Below are positions 44,952 through 54,135 of a DNA stretch of 64,000 nt, piece by piece. The position numbers and the translations under genes are program-made. The stretch lies in the NCBI GenBank assembly GCA_964477115.1, contig CAYZCY010000003.1:1-64000 (forward strand), written 5' to 3'. Within the stretch, counting starts at the first letter, position 1; the number at the start of each line of letters is the position of its first letter. This DNA is from RGIG3135 sp964477115 (GTDB lineage: Bacteria; Actinomycetota; Coriobacteriia; Coriobacteriales; Eggerthellaceae). Under the pieces are notes generated by a model. It had not been told where the DNA came from. It saw only the letters and a program-made list of their open reading frames with translations, and did no database searches.

Positions 44952-46229
44952 CTAGACCAGGCCGAACATGTAGTCGAGCTCGAAATCCCAAGAGTCAAGG
45001 TCAACCTTCCACTCGCCGTCGACAAGCTCGATATCGATGATCGCGTAGTTGACGTCCTCAGTGATGCTTGCGGAGCTCACGGCATCGGAAAGCATGATGC
45101 CGAACTCGGCCATGATCTGGGCCTCGGTCATATCGGCAGCCTTACCGCTTGCATCAAGAGCATCGATAGCCTCATTGAAAGACTCGAGAACATCAAAGAC
45201 ATCCTTCGCGTCAACGTAGACGCCGATCCAGCCGGTGCCCTCGTCGGTGTCCATCACCACGCTCTCGATCTCGTAGTCAAAGCCGACGAGCATGCCCTCG
45301 GCATAGTCCATAGGATCGTATCCGCAGTCAGACATATGGAACTCGAGCTCGGAATAGAAGCCTTGATCGGCGATGTCGGCGATCTCCTGAAGCATGGCGG
45401 AATCCCTGGTCTCAAGCTTCTCAAACAGCTCGGCCGTCTCCTCGACGACAGCCTTGGCCTCAGGGTCGATGTACAGGTCGGAATCGATATTGTAGTTGCT
45501 GGCGATAGACGCTCCCGACGAGCTGCCAGAAGATCCGTCATCCGAGAGAACGGAAGTGGATGAGGAGTCGATCTCGTCGAAGATATCGTCAACAGCTGCC
45601 ACGCCGACGACCATGCCGATGACAAACATGACAGCGGAAACGACGATGCCAACGATGCCGCAGATGCGGCCGATCTTTGCCTTGTCGCCGCCCTTCTTGG
45701 CTAAAACAATGGCAACGATGCCGAGAATTACGCCGATAAGCGGGGAGAGCAGGCCGAAGAGGATGGCGAGAATGCCGCAAACGAGCGCGCCGACGCCACC
45801 GGGCTGCTTGGGCTGCTGATAGTTCACAGGCATAGCGGGAGCGCCGCCGAAAGGTTGCTGGGGCTGAGTCGGAGCGCCAGCGAAAGGTTGCTGGGGCTGA
45901 GTCGGAGCGCCAGCGAAAGGTTGCTGGGGTTGGGCGCCGCCGAAATCAGGCTGGGCAGGTGCAGCTGCGGGCTGCTGGCCGCCAAAGACCGGTTGAGCCA
46001 CGGGCTCGGCAACAGGCTGCTGGGGCTGCATGACGGGCTGCTCGAAAGTCGGCTGCGCGATGGGCTGTTCGGGCTGTTCAGGCTGGGCAGCTGGCTCCAT
46101 TACGGGCTGGGCGGGCTCGGGCTCAAGGACAGCAAGCTTTGTTCCGCAGTTTCCACAGAACGCGCCACCAGGTTGGGTAGCGGCGCCGCAGTTAGGACAG
46201 AAGCCGCCCATGACATTCTTGTCATTCAT
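44952..46229 (-). CDS. zinc-ribbon protein with repeated Gln/Pro linker and membrane domain
   Basis: Two CxxC pairs form an N-terminal zinc ribbon (GFCPNCGAATQPGGAFCGNCG, residues ~9-29). A ~115-residue low-complexity linker follows, including three near-identical copies of QPQQPFAGAPT. Then two transmembrane segments with a DUF4190-like look (GALVCGILAILFGLLSPLIG, ...GIVVSAVMFVIGMVVGVAAV) and an extracytoplasmic ~190-residue acidic C-terminal domain rich in Asp/Glu/Ser. Function unknown. ATG 46229 follows GGAAGGGAAGAACA; 70 residues of upstream frame are rejected. Same overall plan as 18263-19300. Confidence 0.78.
   Translation of the reverse strand: MNDKNVMGGFCPNCGAATQPGGAFCGNCGTKLAVLEPEPAQPVMEPAAQPEQPEQPIAQPTFEQPVMQPQQPVAEPVAQPVFGGQQPAAAPAQPDFGGAQPQQPFAGAPTQPQQPFAGAPTQPQQPFGGAPAMPVNYQQPKQPGGVGALVCGILAILFGLLSPLIGVILGIVAIVLAKKGGDKAKIGRICGIVGIVVSAVMFVIGMVVGVAAVDDIFDEIDSSSTSVLSDDGSSGSSSGASIASNYNIDSDLYIDPEAKAVVEETAELFEKLETRDSAMLQEIADIADQGFYSELEFHMSDCGYDPMDYAEGMLVGFDYEIESVVMDTDEGTGWIGVYVDAKDVFDVLESFNEAIDALDASGKAADMTEAQIMAEFGIMLSDAVSSASITEDVNYAIIDIELVDGEWKVDLDSWDFELDYMFGLV
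45848..45928. repeat. 33-base tandem repeat inside the linker of the zinc-ribbon gene
   Basis: Two complete identical 33-base copies (45848-45880 and 45881-45913) starting CGAAAGGTTGCTGGGG, plus a partial third (45914-45928). Each codes for 11 residues of the QPQQPFAGAPT motif. Such in-frame repeats can vary in number between strains. Confidence 0.9.
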
Positions 46230-46689
46230 TGTTCTTCCCTTCCTTGTTCTCGCTCGGCTCCCCGCATTCAAAGCCCCTGGCTCAACGGGAGACCGACTTT
46301 TCTCATACGCACAGATTACATTAAAACCAATTCCCATTTCGGCTCGCACCATGGATTTCCCCCAAGTCCCTATCCCCCGCTCCTCGGCCAGCCCTGCGCT
46401 CACCTTCTGATCCTTTACAGAGAGAAGGACGTCTGCCCGCAAGGGAAAATACCCGCGTCACCTGCCACTGCCCTATTCAATGCACTTTTAATGGCGATTG
46501 CGTAAAGTATCAAAGAGAAGCTGAGCGCTTGCAGCTACCTTGTGGCATTATGAGAGGTTGAGAAAATCGATCGTTAGCTTTTGCCGAAGCAGGGCGCAGC
46601 CCGCAGGCATAAGGATAAGCTTGCCGCAGATAAACGATCGTTTTCCTCCTTAAACGTAGCTTAAACAGAGCAGAGGGCAGGAGATACCC
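46230..46689. promoter_or_regulatory. 460-base divergent control region upstream of fhaA
   Basis: No gene seen on either strand. It lies between the divergent zinc-ribbon gene and the fhaA cluster. The motif CGATCGTT appears twice near fhaA (about 46567-46574 and 46629-46636), which may be a short regulatory repeat. No consensus promoter spacing is convincing. Confidence 0.4.
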
Positions 46690-47634
46690 ATGGGCATCTT
46701 TTCGAGGTTCGAAAGCAGAATGGAAGACACGGTAGAGGGCGCCGCTGACAAGATGGTGGGCTCGCCGCTTTCCCCTGTGCAGATTGCCAAGAAGGCCGAG
46801 AAGCAGATGCGCCGCGAAAAGATGGTCGGCGCGGGCAAGCAGTATGCCCCCACTCTGTACACCGTGCTCGTCAACGGCGACGACGACGAACGTCTCTTCG
46901 GCTACTACCCCACCTTGGCCGGCGAAACCGAAACCTATCTGGCTGCGAAGGCCGGCGAGCATGGCCTTGTGATGGACGGACAACCGCTCGTGCGCTTCAT
47001 AGTTGACGATGACCTCAAGCGCGGCAAATTCGAAATCATCGCCGAAATGGTGGCTGCGCCTATCGTGGCCCAACTTCGCCAGGAGGAAATGGAGCGCTAC
47101 GGCATCAGCCTTGCGGCCAAGCCTCAGCCTGGAGTTCGTGGCGGCGCAGGTGCACGCGGCGGCGCCAAAGGCGGCTTTGACCAGGGATTCAACGACGGAT
47201 ATGACGACGGTTACGGTGAATCCTTTGCCGATCCGTACGCCGACCCCTTCGGCGAAGCTCTGCCCGAAAATCCCAATAACACCATGGTGTTTACCGGCGC
47301 TACCGCCGCCAAACCGGAACAAGACCCCTTCGCTCCCTCTCCCGAAAAGCTCACGGCTTACCTCTACGACATCACGCACGACCGCGCATTCACGCTCGAC
47401 CGCCCGCGTATGTCCATCGGCCGCGAATCCGTCAACCATGTGGTCATCCCCGACATCAACGCCTCGCGCTCCCATGCCGAGATTCGTCAGGAGGCTAACG
47501 GTACCTGGGTTTTGTCTGACCTCGGATCCACCAACGGCACCTGGGTCAACGGCCGCCGTATCAAATCGGCGTCGCTATCCGATGCCGACATGATCCGCAT
47601 CGGCACCACTGACATCGAATTCCAACTCATCTAA
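46690..47634 (+). CDS. fhaA: FhaA-like protein (DUF3662 plus FHA domain)
   Basis: First gene of the cell-envelope phosphosignalling cluster. N-terminal ~130 residues form the DUF3662 region (MGIFSRFESRMEDTVEGAAD, then RREKMVGAGKQYAPTLYTVL, FGYYPTLAGETETYLAAK), a Gly/Asp/Tyr-rich linker (FDQGFNDGYDDGYGESF) and a C-terminal FHA domain (about 225-314) with RMSIGRESVNHVVI, NASRSHAEIRQE and GSTNGTWVNGRRI, which binds phosphothreonine. In mycobacteria FhaA is a PknB substrate that contacts cell-wall proteins. ATG 46690 follows GGCAGGAGATACCC. Confidence 0.93.
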   Translation: MGIFSRFESRMEDTVEGAADKMVGSPLSPVQIAKKAEKQMRREKMVGAGKQYAPTLYTVLVNGDDDERLFGYYPTLAGETETYLAAKAGEHGLVMDGQPLVRFIVDDDLKRGKFEIIAEMVAAPIVAQLRQEEMERYGISLAAKPQPGVRGGAGARGGAKGGFDQGFNDGYDDGYGESFADPYADPFGEALPENPNNTMVFTGATAAKPEQDPFAPSPEKLTAYLYDITHDRAFTLDRPRMSIGRESVNHVVIPDINASRSHAEIRQEANGTWVLSDLGSTNGTWVNGRRIKSASLSDADMIRIGTTDIEFQLI

Positions 47635-47723
47635 ATAGCGGGCCAGCTCGCTCGGCTTGCTCCTTAAGCGTCGCGAAAACATACTTTACCCGCACCCGAA
47701 CACGAAACGCGAAAGGGATCCCC

Positions 47724-48137
47724 GTGATCGACATCTTCCTACTCATAGCTCGCCTGCTCTTCGTGGCGCTGCTCTACCTGTTCCTGTTCGCCATCATGCG
47801 AACGGGCATCGGACTGGTCAAGGGCCAGCGCAAGAAGGAGCGCACCTGGAACATCTCGGTCGAGCGAGGACCTAAGGAACTGCGCGGCGTGTCCATCGCC
47901 GTCAACGGCCCCGTCATCGTGGGTCGATCTCCGGGCGCTGACATCGTCATCGGCGCCGGCTACGTGTCGGGCCGCCACGCCCGATTCCACCTGATGGGCC
48001 AGAACCTGTTCGTCGAGGACTTGGGTTCCACCAACGGCACTGCCGTCAACGGCCAGCTCATCAACGGCCCCGTAGCCCTTAAGAACAAAGACCTCGTCAT
48101 GATCGGCGACGTAGCTATCCGCGTGAGGTACGTCTGA
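47724..48137 (+). CDS. fhaB: FhaB-like FHA-domain membrane protein
   Basis: 137 residues: one N-terminal transmembrane helix (FLLIARLLFVALLYLFLFAI) and a cytoplasmic FHA domain (VIVGRSPGADIVIGAGYVSG, RHARFHLMGQNLFVEDLGST, NGTAVNGQ). Same order as FhaB in mycobacterial fhaA-fhaB-pstP-rodA-pbpA-pknA-pknB. GTG 47724 follows GAAAGGGATCCCC. The stop shares a base with the next ATG (TGATG). Confidence 0.92.
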   Translation: MIDIFLLIARLLFVALLYLFLFAIMRTGIGLVKGQRKKERTWNISVERGPKELRGVSIAVNGPVIVGRSPGADIVIGAGYVSGRHARFHLMGQNLFVEDLGSTNGTAVNGQLINGPVALKNKDLVMIGDVAIRVRYV

Positions 48138-49309
48138 TGACCTCCGCTCAACACAGCAGAACAGCGCACGACGCGCACCATGCTTCGGCGGCCCAGAGCG
48201 CCGACGCCAGCGCGTTTAAGGCCTCCACCTTCGGAAGCGGCACGCACGTCGGCAAAATACGCGAGCACAACGAAGACTCACTCGTCGTTGCCGCGCCTCT
48301 TTTCGTGGTGTGCGACGGCATGGGCGGTCATGCCGCTGGTGAAGTTGCCTCCGAGATCGCCGTCTCCACCATTGCGCGCAATGCTCCTCAGTACCCCGAC
48401 GCCTATGCTCTGGGGCAGGCCGTTGAGTCGGCCAACCTCGCCATCATACAGGCGGCGAAACAGGGCAAGGGCCGCGCAGGCATGGGAACAACCTGCACCG
48501 CCGCCATGCTTGAAAACGAGCATCTGGTCATCGCGCAGGTGGGTGACTCCCGCGCATACCTGCTGCACAACGGCCGCCTTCAGCAAATCACGCGTGACCA
48601 CAGCCTCATGGCCGACCTCATCGAGGCGGGAAGAATCACGCCCGAGGAGGCAAAGGTGCATCCCCAGCGCTCGGTGATCACCCGCGCGCTCGGCAGCGAT
48701 CCCCGCACCGAACCCGACCTGTACGAGATCGGCGTGCACGAAGGGGACCGCCTGCTGCTGTGCTCCGACGGTCTTACCGCCATGCTTGACGACAACGAGA
48801 TCAGAGCTATCTTGGGCAGCGTCACCGATCCGCAGCGCTGCGCTTCCCGCCTGATCAACCAGGCGGTTGACGCAGGTGGCGTCGACAATGTCACCGTTAT
48901 CGTGGTCGACGTCACGGGATTTGCCGAGGTACGCCACAACAAGCTTGCCCGCAAGACGAAGATGCTCATCGGCACCGTACTCGCCTGCATGGCGCTTGCC
49001 ATCGCCGGCGCGGCCTTCGCCGTTAACTACATCATGGACAACTCCGCCTATCTGGCCGAGTCAAACGGCTACGTGGCCATCTATCGCGGCATCCCCGGCG
49101 AAGCCTTCGGCATCTCCTTCTCCGAACTTGAGGAGGTCACCGATATTGCCGTAGCCGACCTGCAACCCGGTCTGGCAAACCGTCTCAAAGGAGACGGAGT
49201 CGCAGCCGGCTCCCTCGAAGACGCTCGCGCCCTTGTTTCCTCTTACGAAATCGAAGTGGAAGCCCGCTTAGGCGACAAAGCCGCAGCAGATGAGGAGGAG
49301 ACCGCATGA
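48137..49309 (+). CDS. pstP: PP2C-family Ser/Thr protein phosphatase (PstP-like)
   Basis: Dephosphorylates PASTA-kinase targets. Catalytic PP2C domain (about 30-265): VGKIREHNEDSLVV, VCDGMGGHAAGEVAS, GMGTTCTAAM, VIAQVGDSRAYLLHNGRLQ, CSDGLTAML, GGVDNVTVIVVD carry the metal-binding Asp residues. A transmembrane helix (LIGTVLACMALAIAGAAFAV, about 277-297) is followed by a ~90-residue extracytoplasmic domain, shorter than in mycobacteria. A 30-residue His/Ala/Ser-rich leader precedes the catalytic domain. Starts inside the fhaB stop and ends inside the next start (ATGA), so the three are tightly coupled. Confidence 0.95.
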   Translation: MTSAQHSRTAHDAHHASAAQSADASAFKASTFGSGTHVGKIREHNEDSLVVAAPLFVVCDGMGGHAAGEVASEIAVSTIARNAPQYPDAYALGQAVESANLAIIQAAKQGKGRAGMGTTCTAAMLENEHLVIAQVGDSRAYLLHNGRLQQITRDHSLMADLIEAGRITPEEAKVHPQRSVITRALGSDPRTEPDLYEIGVHEGDRLLLCSDGLTAMLDDNEIRAILGSVTDPQRCASRLINQAVDAGGVDNVTVIVVDVTGFAEVRHNKLARKTKMLIGTVLACMALAIAGAAFAVNYIMDNSAYLAESNGYVAIYRGIPGEAFGISFSELEEVTDIAVADLQPGLANRLKGDGVAAGSLEDARALVSSYEIEVEARLGDKAAADEEETA

Positions 49310-52062
49310 CGCGCAGAAACCTAGAGCTCACCCTTCTCTGCATTGCGGCGCCGCTTGTCATCGCGCTGTTTGCCATGCTGGCCATCAACGACGGCCAAGA
49401 CGTAGGACTCAACTCCCTCGGCGTTCCTCTGGGCATCTTCGGCGCCTTCGCCTTGGCGCACCTCGTGGTGCGTAAAACCGCACCCGGAGCCGACCCGGCC
49501 ATCCTGCCCCTCACGTTTGCCCTGTCGGGCATCGGCATGGCCTTCGTCACGCGCCTGGCACCCGAACTGGCCGCACGTCAGGTTGTCTGGCTGTACCTGG
49601 GCATCGCCTGCATGATCATCGTGCTCGTTTTCCTGCGGAATTTGGAAAAGCTCGCCAACTACAAATACACCCTCATGATGGTAGGCGTCGCTCTCCTGCT
49701 CTCCCCGATGCTGCCCATCGTGGGCCAGGAAATCTACGGCAGCCGTATCTGGCTGTCCATCGGCCCCTTCTCCTTCCAGCCGGGCGAGCTGGCAAAGATC
49801 TGCATCGTGCTGTTCCTCGCCGGCTACCTGGCGCAAAACCGCGAAATGCTGTCGGTGTTTACCTGGGACGTCGGCCCGTTCCGCCTACCCTCGCTGCAAA
49901 CGCTGCTTCCGCTGCTTATCATGTGGGCTCTGGCCTTCCTGGTGGTCGTGTTCGAAAAGGACCTCGGGTCAGCGCTCGTATTCTTCCTTGTCTTCTTGGT
50001 TATGCTTTACGTGGCTACCGGACAAAAGCTCTACGTTGTCGTGGGCCTTGGCCTTGCCGCAGTTGCCGCATTGGTTCTCTACACCTTCTTCGGACATGTG
50101 CAGGTGCGCGTTGAAACCTGGCTCGATCCCTTCGCTGACCCGACGGGTAAGGGCTACCAGCTGGTGCAGACCATCTACTCGCTCGCTGATGGCGGTATGG
50201 TGGGCGTCGGCATCGGTCGCGGCCTGGCAGAGAACATCCCCGTTGTCGAAAGCGACTTCATCTTCGCTGCCATTGGCGAAGAGATCGGTCTTCTGGGCGC
50301 GGCTGGCGTTTTGCTGCTGTATTTGAGCCTCGCCATCCGCGGCATGGTCACCGCCGCGCGAGCAAAGAGCGACGTGAGCTCCTTCATCGCAACCGGTCTG
50401 ACCGCCATCATCGTGCTGCAGGCCTTCATCATTGTGGGCGGCGTTACGCGCGTCATTCCCCTAACGGGCCTCACCCTGCCCTTCGTAAGCCAAGGCGGAT
50501 CGTCGCTTCTGGCAAGCTTCATCATCGTGGGCTTCCTTCTTCGCTGCGGCGACGAAGGCACGGGCATCGATCACGAAGTCGCCTCGGCAACAAGCACGTT
50601 CAATCCCAACAGCGTTCTCGGACGCATTTCGCTCGGTACGCGCCTGACCCACATCATGGTGGTGTTTTCCGCGCTGTTTGCCATCCTGGTGGCAAACCTC
50701 ACCTGGATCATGGTCATCAAAGCCGATGAATATCAGAACATGCCGGGCAACAGTCACGCCATCGCCCGTGAAGCGGAAAACGAACGCGGCACCATTTCAA
50801 CCTATGACGGCGTCGTGCTTGCGCAAAGCGTCGAGGCCGACGACGGCACTTACACGCGCGTATACCCCGCGGGCACCCTGGCCGCGCATGTGGTGGGCTA
50901 CGCCTCGTCGCAGTACGGAACCAGCGGAATCGAAGCCGCTTACAACGACACGCTCATTGGCGAAGAGAACTACGCCACGTGGCTGGACGCCCTGAATTCC
51001 CTTGCCGGAGCGGGCACGGTGGGCAACGACGTAACGCTTACCATCAACTCGAAGGTTCAACAGGCCGCGCAGGATGCCCTTTCGGGCTACAACGGCGCAT
51101 GCGTTGTCATCGATCCTGAAACGGGTGCCGTACTCGCCATGGCAAGCGCCCCCACCTATGACGCCTCCGACGTTGAAAACCTGCTGGCCCAGGCAAGCGA
51201 AGACACCAGCTCGTCGGTCTTCTACAACCGAGCGACGCAGGCTCTCTACGCACCGGGTTCCACCTTTAAGATGGTCACCCTGGCGGCCGCTCTCGAAGAC
51301 GGCATCGCTTCTGAGGAAACCGTCTACAGCGCACCGGGCGAGATGGAAATCGGCGGTGCCTCAGTTACCAACTTCAATGAAAAAGACTACGGCGACATCA
51401 CGCTTGCTCGTGCAACCGAAGTCTCCAGCAACACGGTATTTGCCCAGGTGGGCGTTGAGCTTGGCGCTTCGCGTCTGGTAAGCGCAGCGGAGGAGTTTGG
51501 CTTCAACGAAGACCTTGACTTCGAGCTGCCCACGCGCACCTCGCTCATGCCCGACCCCGACGAAATGACCGAATGGGAGACGGCGTGGGCAGCGGCGGGT
51601 GAGCCTGTCGGCGAACATGAGAGCCCTGCAGGCCCGCAGGCCACCGTGCTGGAAATGGCCCTCGTCGGCTGCGGCTTGGCAAACGACGGCCTCATCATGG
51701 AGCCCTACCTGGTTGCCGGCGTGTATAACGCAAGCGGCGAACGCAGCTATTCGGCCACGCCCACTCGACTGCAGCAAGCCGTGAGCGCAGCGACCGCCGA
51801 ACGTGTGCGCAACGTGCTCACGGGCGTCGTCACCAGCGGCACGGGAACCTCAGCCGCCGTCAGCGGCGTGACAGTTGCCGGCAAGACCGGCACGGCGGAG
51901 CGTGGCGACGGAAGCGACGACGTGTGGTTTGTCGGCATGGCGCCGGCAGACGACCCGAAGGTGGTCGTGGCCATCGTGCTGGAAAAGGGTCCGAGCGGAG
52001 GCGCTGCCGCGCGTTCGCAGGATGTCATGGAGGCTGCGCTTTCCGTGCAAGGACTTTTGTAA
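49306..52062 (+). CDS. RodA-PbpA fusion: SEDS glycosyltransferase plus class B penicillin-binding protein in one chain
   Basis: 918 residues joining two normally separate partners. Residues ~1-420 are a RodA/FtsW (SEDS) peptidoglycan polymerase: about ten membrane helices, the EKDLGSALVFFLVFLVMLYV region, and WLDPFADPTGKGYQ, matching the loop that bears the catalytic Asp. Residues ~435-918 are a PbpA-type transpeptidase: one membrane helix (THIMVVFSALFAILVANLTW), a dimerisation-like region (ENERGTISTYDGVVLAQSV) and the transpeptidase motifs APGSTFKM (SxxK), SSN (SxN, in EVSSNTVF) and KTGTAE (KTG). No stop or frameshift separates the halves. In mycobacteria these are rodA then pbpA. Overlaps pstP by ATGA; the kinase follows 127 bases later. 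Confidence 0.95.
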   Translation: MTRRNLELTLLCIAAPLVIALFAMLAINDGQDVGLNSLGVPLGIFGAFALAHLVVRKTAPGADPAILPLTFALSGIGMAFVTRLAPELAARQVVWLYLGIACMIIVLVFLRNLEKLANYKYTLMMVGVALLLSPMLPIVGQEIYGSRIWLSIGPFSFQPGELAKICIVLFLAGYLAQNREMLSVFTWDVGPFRLPSLQTLLPLLIMWALAFLVVVFEKDLGSALVFFLVFLVMLYVATGQKLYVVVGLGLAAVAALVLYTFFGHVQVRVETWLDPFADPTGKGYQLVQTIYSLADGGMVGVGIGRGLAENIPVVESDFIFAAIGEEIGLLGAAGVLLLYLSLAIRGMVTAARAKSDVSSFIATGLTAIIVLQAFIIVGGVTRVIPLTGLTLPFVSQGGSSLLASFIIVGFLLRCGDEGTGIDHEVASATSTFNPNSVLGRISLGTRLTHIMVVFSALFAILVANLTWIMVIKADEYQNMPGNSHAIAREAENERGTISTYDGVVLAQSVEADDGTYTRVYPAGTLAAHVVGYASSQYGTSGIEAAYNDTLIGEENYATWLDALNSLAGAGTVGNDVTLTINSKVQQAAQDALSGYNGACVVIDPETGAVLAMASAPTYDASDVENLLAQASEDTSSSVFYNRATQALYAPGSTFKMVTLAAALEDGIASEETVYSAPGEMEIGGASVTNFNEKDYGDITLARATEVSSNTVFAQVGVELGASRLVSAAEEFGFNEDLDFELPTRTSLMPDPDEMTEWETAWAAAGEPVGEHESPAGPQATVLEMALVGCGLANDGLIMEPYLVAGVYNASGERSYSATPTRLQQAVSAATAERVRNVLTGVVTSGTGTSAAVSGVTVAGKTGTAERGDGSDDVWFVGMAPADDPKVVVAIVLEKGPSGGAAARSQDVMEAALSVQGLL

Positions 52063-52189
52063 ATCGCGGGGCCTCAGCTGCTTTGCCGCAGAGCAAAGCA
52101 GCGGGCTCTTTAGTAGAATGGTATAGATTGCGGAAAACCGCATCGCATGCACCTCGAACACTCGAACATGCGAGCAGAAGGAGCAACAA

Positions 52190-54046
52190 GTGAATGAACA
52201 AGGCACGATGACGGGACGCACCTTCAACGGTCGTTACGAAATCAAGGATCGCATCGGCCTCGGCGGCATGGCTGAGGTATACCGCGCACTCGACAATGTC
52301 CTCGGCAGAACGGTTGCCGTCAAGGTAATGCTTCCGCAGTACGCCGCCGATCCGGATTTCACCCAGCGCTTCCGCCAAGAGGCCGCAGCTGCGGCCAACC
52401 TGCAAAGCCCCTACATCGTCAACGTGTACGACTGGGGCCAGGATAACGGCACTTATTTCATCGTCATGGAATTCGTGCGTGGAAGCGACCTGAAAACCGC
52501 CATCAGCCAGCGCGGCGCCATCAACCAGCGTAAGGTTGCTGAAATCGCCGCCCAGGTGTGCCAGGCTCTCACGGTTGCCCACAACCAGGACATCATCCAC
52601 CGCGACATCAAGCCGCAGAACATCATGGTTCAGCCCGACGGCAACGTAAAGGTGATGGACTTCGGCATCGCGCGCGCGAAGAACTCCATGAAGCAGCAGA
52701 CTTCTTCCGTTCTTGGCACGGCGCACTACATCTCACCCGAACAAGCTCAGGGCAAGGAGCTCACCTCCGCAAGCGACATCTACTCGCTTGGCATCGCCAT
52801 GTTCGAGGCAACCACCGGCGAGCTTCCCTTCGATGGAGAAGAAGCCGTCTCCGTTGCCATGATGCAGGTGACCCAGGAGGCTCCCCTTCCGAGCGACATC
52901 AACCCCAACATTGATCCGGACCTCGAAGATATCATCCTGTGCGCATTGGCAAAGAACCCGCACGAGCGCTTTGCCACCGCAAACGATATGCGCTTGGCCC
53001 TGAACGACTACCTCGCTGGCAGGCCCGTCAACCTTGGCGGCGCCCGTGGCGCGAACGGTGGGTTCACGGGTGCTGAAACCCGCGTCATAGCTCCCGTCAA
53101 CGGCGGTGCGGCCGTCCCCGTCGATGCCACCCAGGCCATGCCGGGTTTGAGCGGCGCTGGTATGCGCCCCGCTAACTACAACGGCACGCCCGCTGCTCCC
53201 AAGAAGCACATCAACAACAATTTCCAAATGGAAGAGCCCAAGAAGAGCAAGGCTCCCATTATCGGCGGCGTCATCGCCGCGCTCCTCGTCATCGCAGCAG
53301 CTGCCTTCGTGCTCATGGGCGGCCTTGGCGGAGACGGAAAGGAAGTCCCCAACGTTGTCGGCATGACCGAAGCGCAGGCTATCGAGATGATCGAAGCCGA
53401 GGGCTTCCAGGTAGGCACCATCGACAAAACGCACGACGAAAACGCCGAAGCAGGCAAGGTCTTGAGCCAGGACCCCAACGGAGGCACCAAAAAACCCGAA
53501 GGGACTAAGATCAACTTGGTCATCTCCATGGGAGTCAACGAAGTGCAGCTTCCCGACTTCTCCAATATGACCATCGACCAGGCACAGCGCGAGGCCTCTA
53601 AATACAATCTCGTCCTTCAGCCCATGGAAGCGGAGTATTCAGCTGACATCGAGGTGAACAAGATCATCCGCACGAGTCCCGAAGCCGGCGCGACCGTTGC
53701 CGAAGGTTCCACAGTCAAGTATGTTCTGTCCCTTGGCACCGAAACCGTCAGCGTTCCCAACGTGGTCGGCAAATCCCGCAATGACGCCCTGTCTACACTG
53801 CAGGATGCTGGCTTCAAGGTGAGTATCGAAGAGGGCTATAGCGATAACATAGCGGCGGGCATCGTCATGGAGCAGAGCCCCTTCGGCGGCAAGCTTGAAA
53901 CCGGCGAAACCGTGCGCATTCACGTGAGCCTCGGTCCCGAACCCAAGACCGACCCCGAACCCCAGCCCGAAAACAACAGTGACAACAATTCGGGAAGCAC
54001 GACAAATAACAGCGAAGACGCGAGCGCTGTCGCAACATCTGAGTAA
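52190..54046 (+). CDS. pknB: PASTA-domain Ser/Thr protein kinase (PknB-like)
   Basis: Transmembrane kinase sensing peptidoglycan/lipid II. Cytoplasmic kinase domain (about 10-275): glycine loop IGLGGMAEVYRALDN, VAVKVM lysine, HRDIKPQNIMV, DFGIA and GTAHYISPEQAQGKEL. After a ~75-residue linker is one membrane helix (PIIGGVIAALLVIAAAAFVL, about 360-380) and three extracellular PASTA units starting EVPNVVGMTEAQAIEMIEAE, VQLPDFSNMTIDQAQREASK and SVPNVVGKSRNDALSTLQDA, followed by a Pro/Asn/Ser-rich tail. Only one kinase is present; the PknA-like second kinase of mycobacteria is absent here. GTG 52190 follows AGAAGGAG. Confidence 0.96.
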   Translation: MNEQGTMTGRTFNGRYEIKDRIGLGGMAEVYRALDNVLGRTVAVKVMLPQYAADPDFTQRFRQEAAAAANLQSPYIVNVYDWGQDNGTYFIVMEFVRGSDLKTAISQRGAINQRKVAEIAAQVCQALTVAHNQDIIHRDIKPQNIMVQPDGNVKVMDFGIARAKNSMKQQTSSVLGTAHYISPEQAQGKELTSASDIYSLGIAMFEATTGELPFDGEEAVSVAMMQVTQEAPLPSDINPNIDPDLEDIILCALAKNPHERFATANDMRLALNDYLAGRPVNLGGARGANGGFTGAETRVIAPVNGGAAVPVDATQAMPGLSGAGMRPANYNGTPAAPKKHINNNFQMEEPKKSKAPIIGGVIAALLVIAAAAFVLMGGLGGDGKEVPNVVGMTEAQAIEMIEAEGFQVGTIDKTHDENAEAGKVLSQDPNGGTKKPEGTKINLVISMGVNEVQLPDFSNMTIDQAQREASKYNLVLQPMEAEYSADIEVNKIIRTSPEAGATVAEGSTVKYVLSLGTETVSVPNVVGKSRNDALSTLQDAGFKVSIEEGYSDNIAAGIVMEQSPFGGKLETGETVRIHVSLGPEPKTDPEPQPENNSDNNSGSTTNNSEDASAVATSE

Positions 54047-54070
54047 GACTCAATCGCTAGATCACTGAAG

Positions 54071-54108
54071 AAGTCTTGACGGGGATTGTTGATTTCCTGT
54101 CAAGACTT
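54071..54108 (+). terminator. intrinsic terminator of the FHA-kinase operon
   Basis: Perfect 10-base arms AAGTCTTGAC (54071-54080) and GTCAAGACTT (54099-54108) around an 18-base loop, then TTTCTCG. Confidence 0.88.
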
Positions 54109-54135
54109 TTTCTCGTATAGGGCTCCTTATATACT

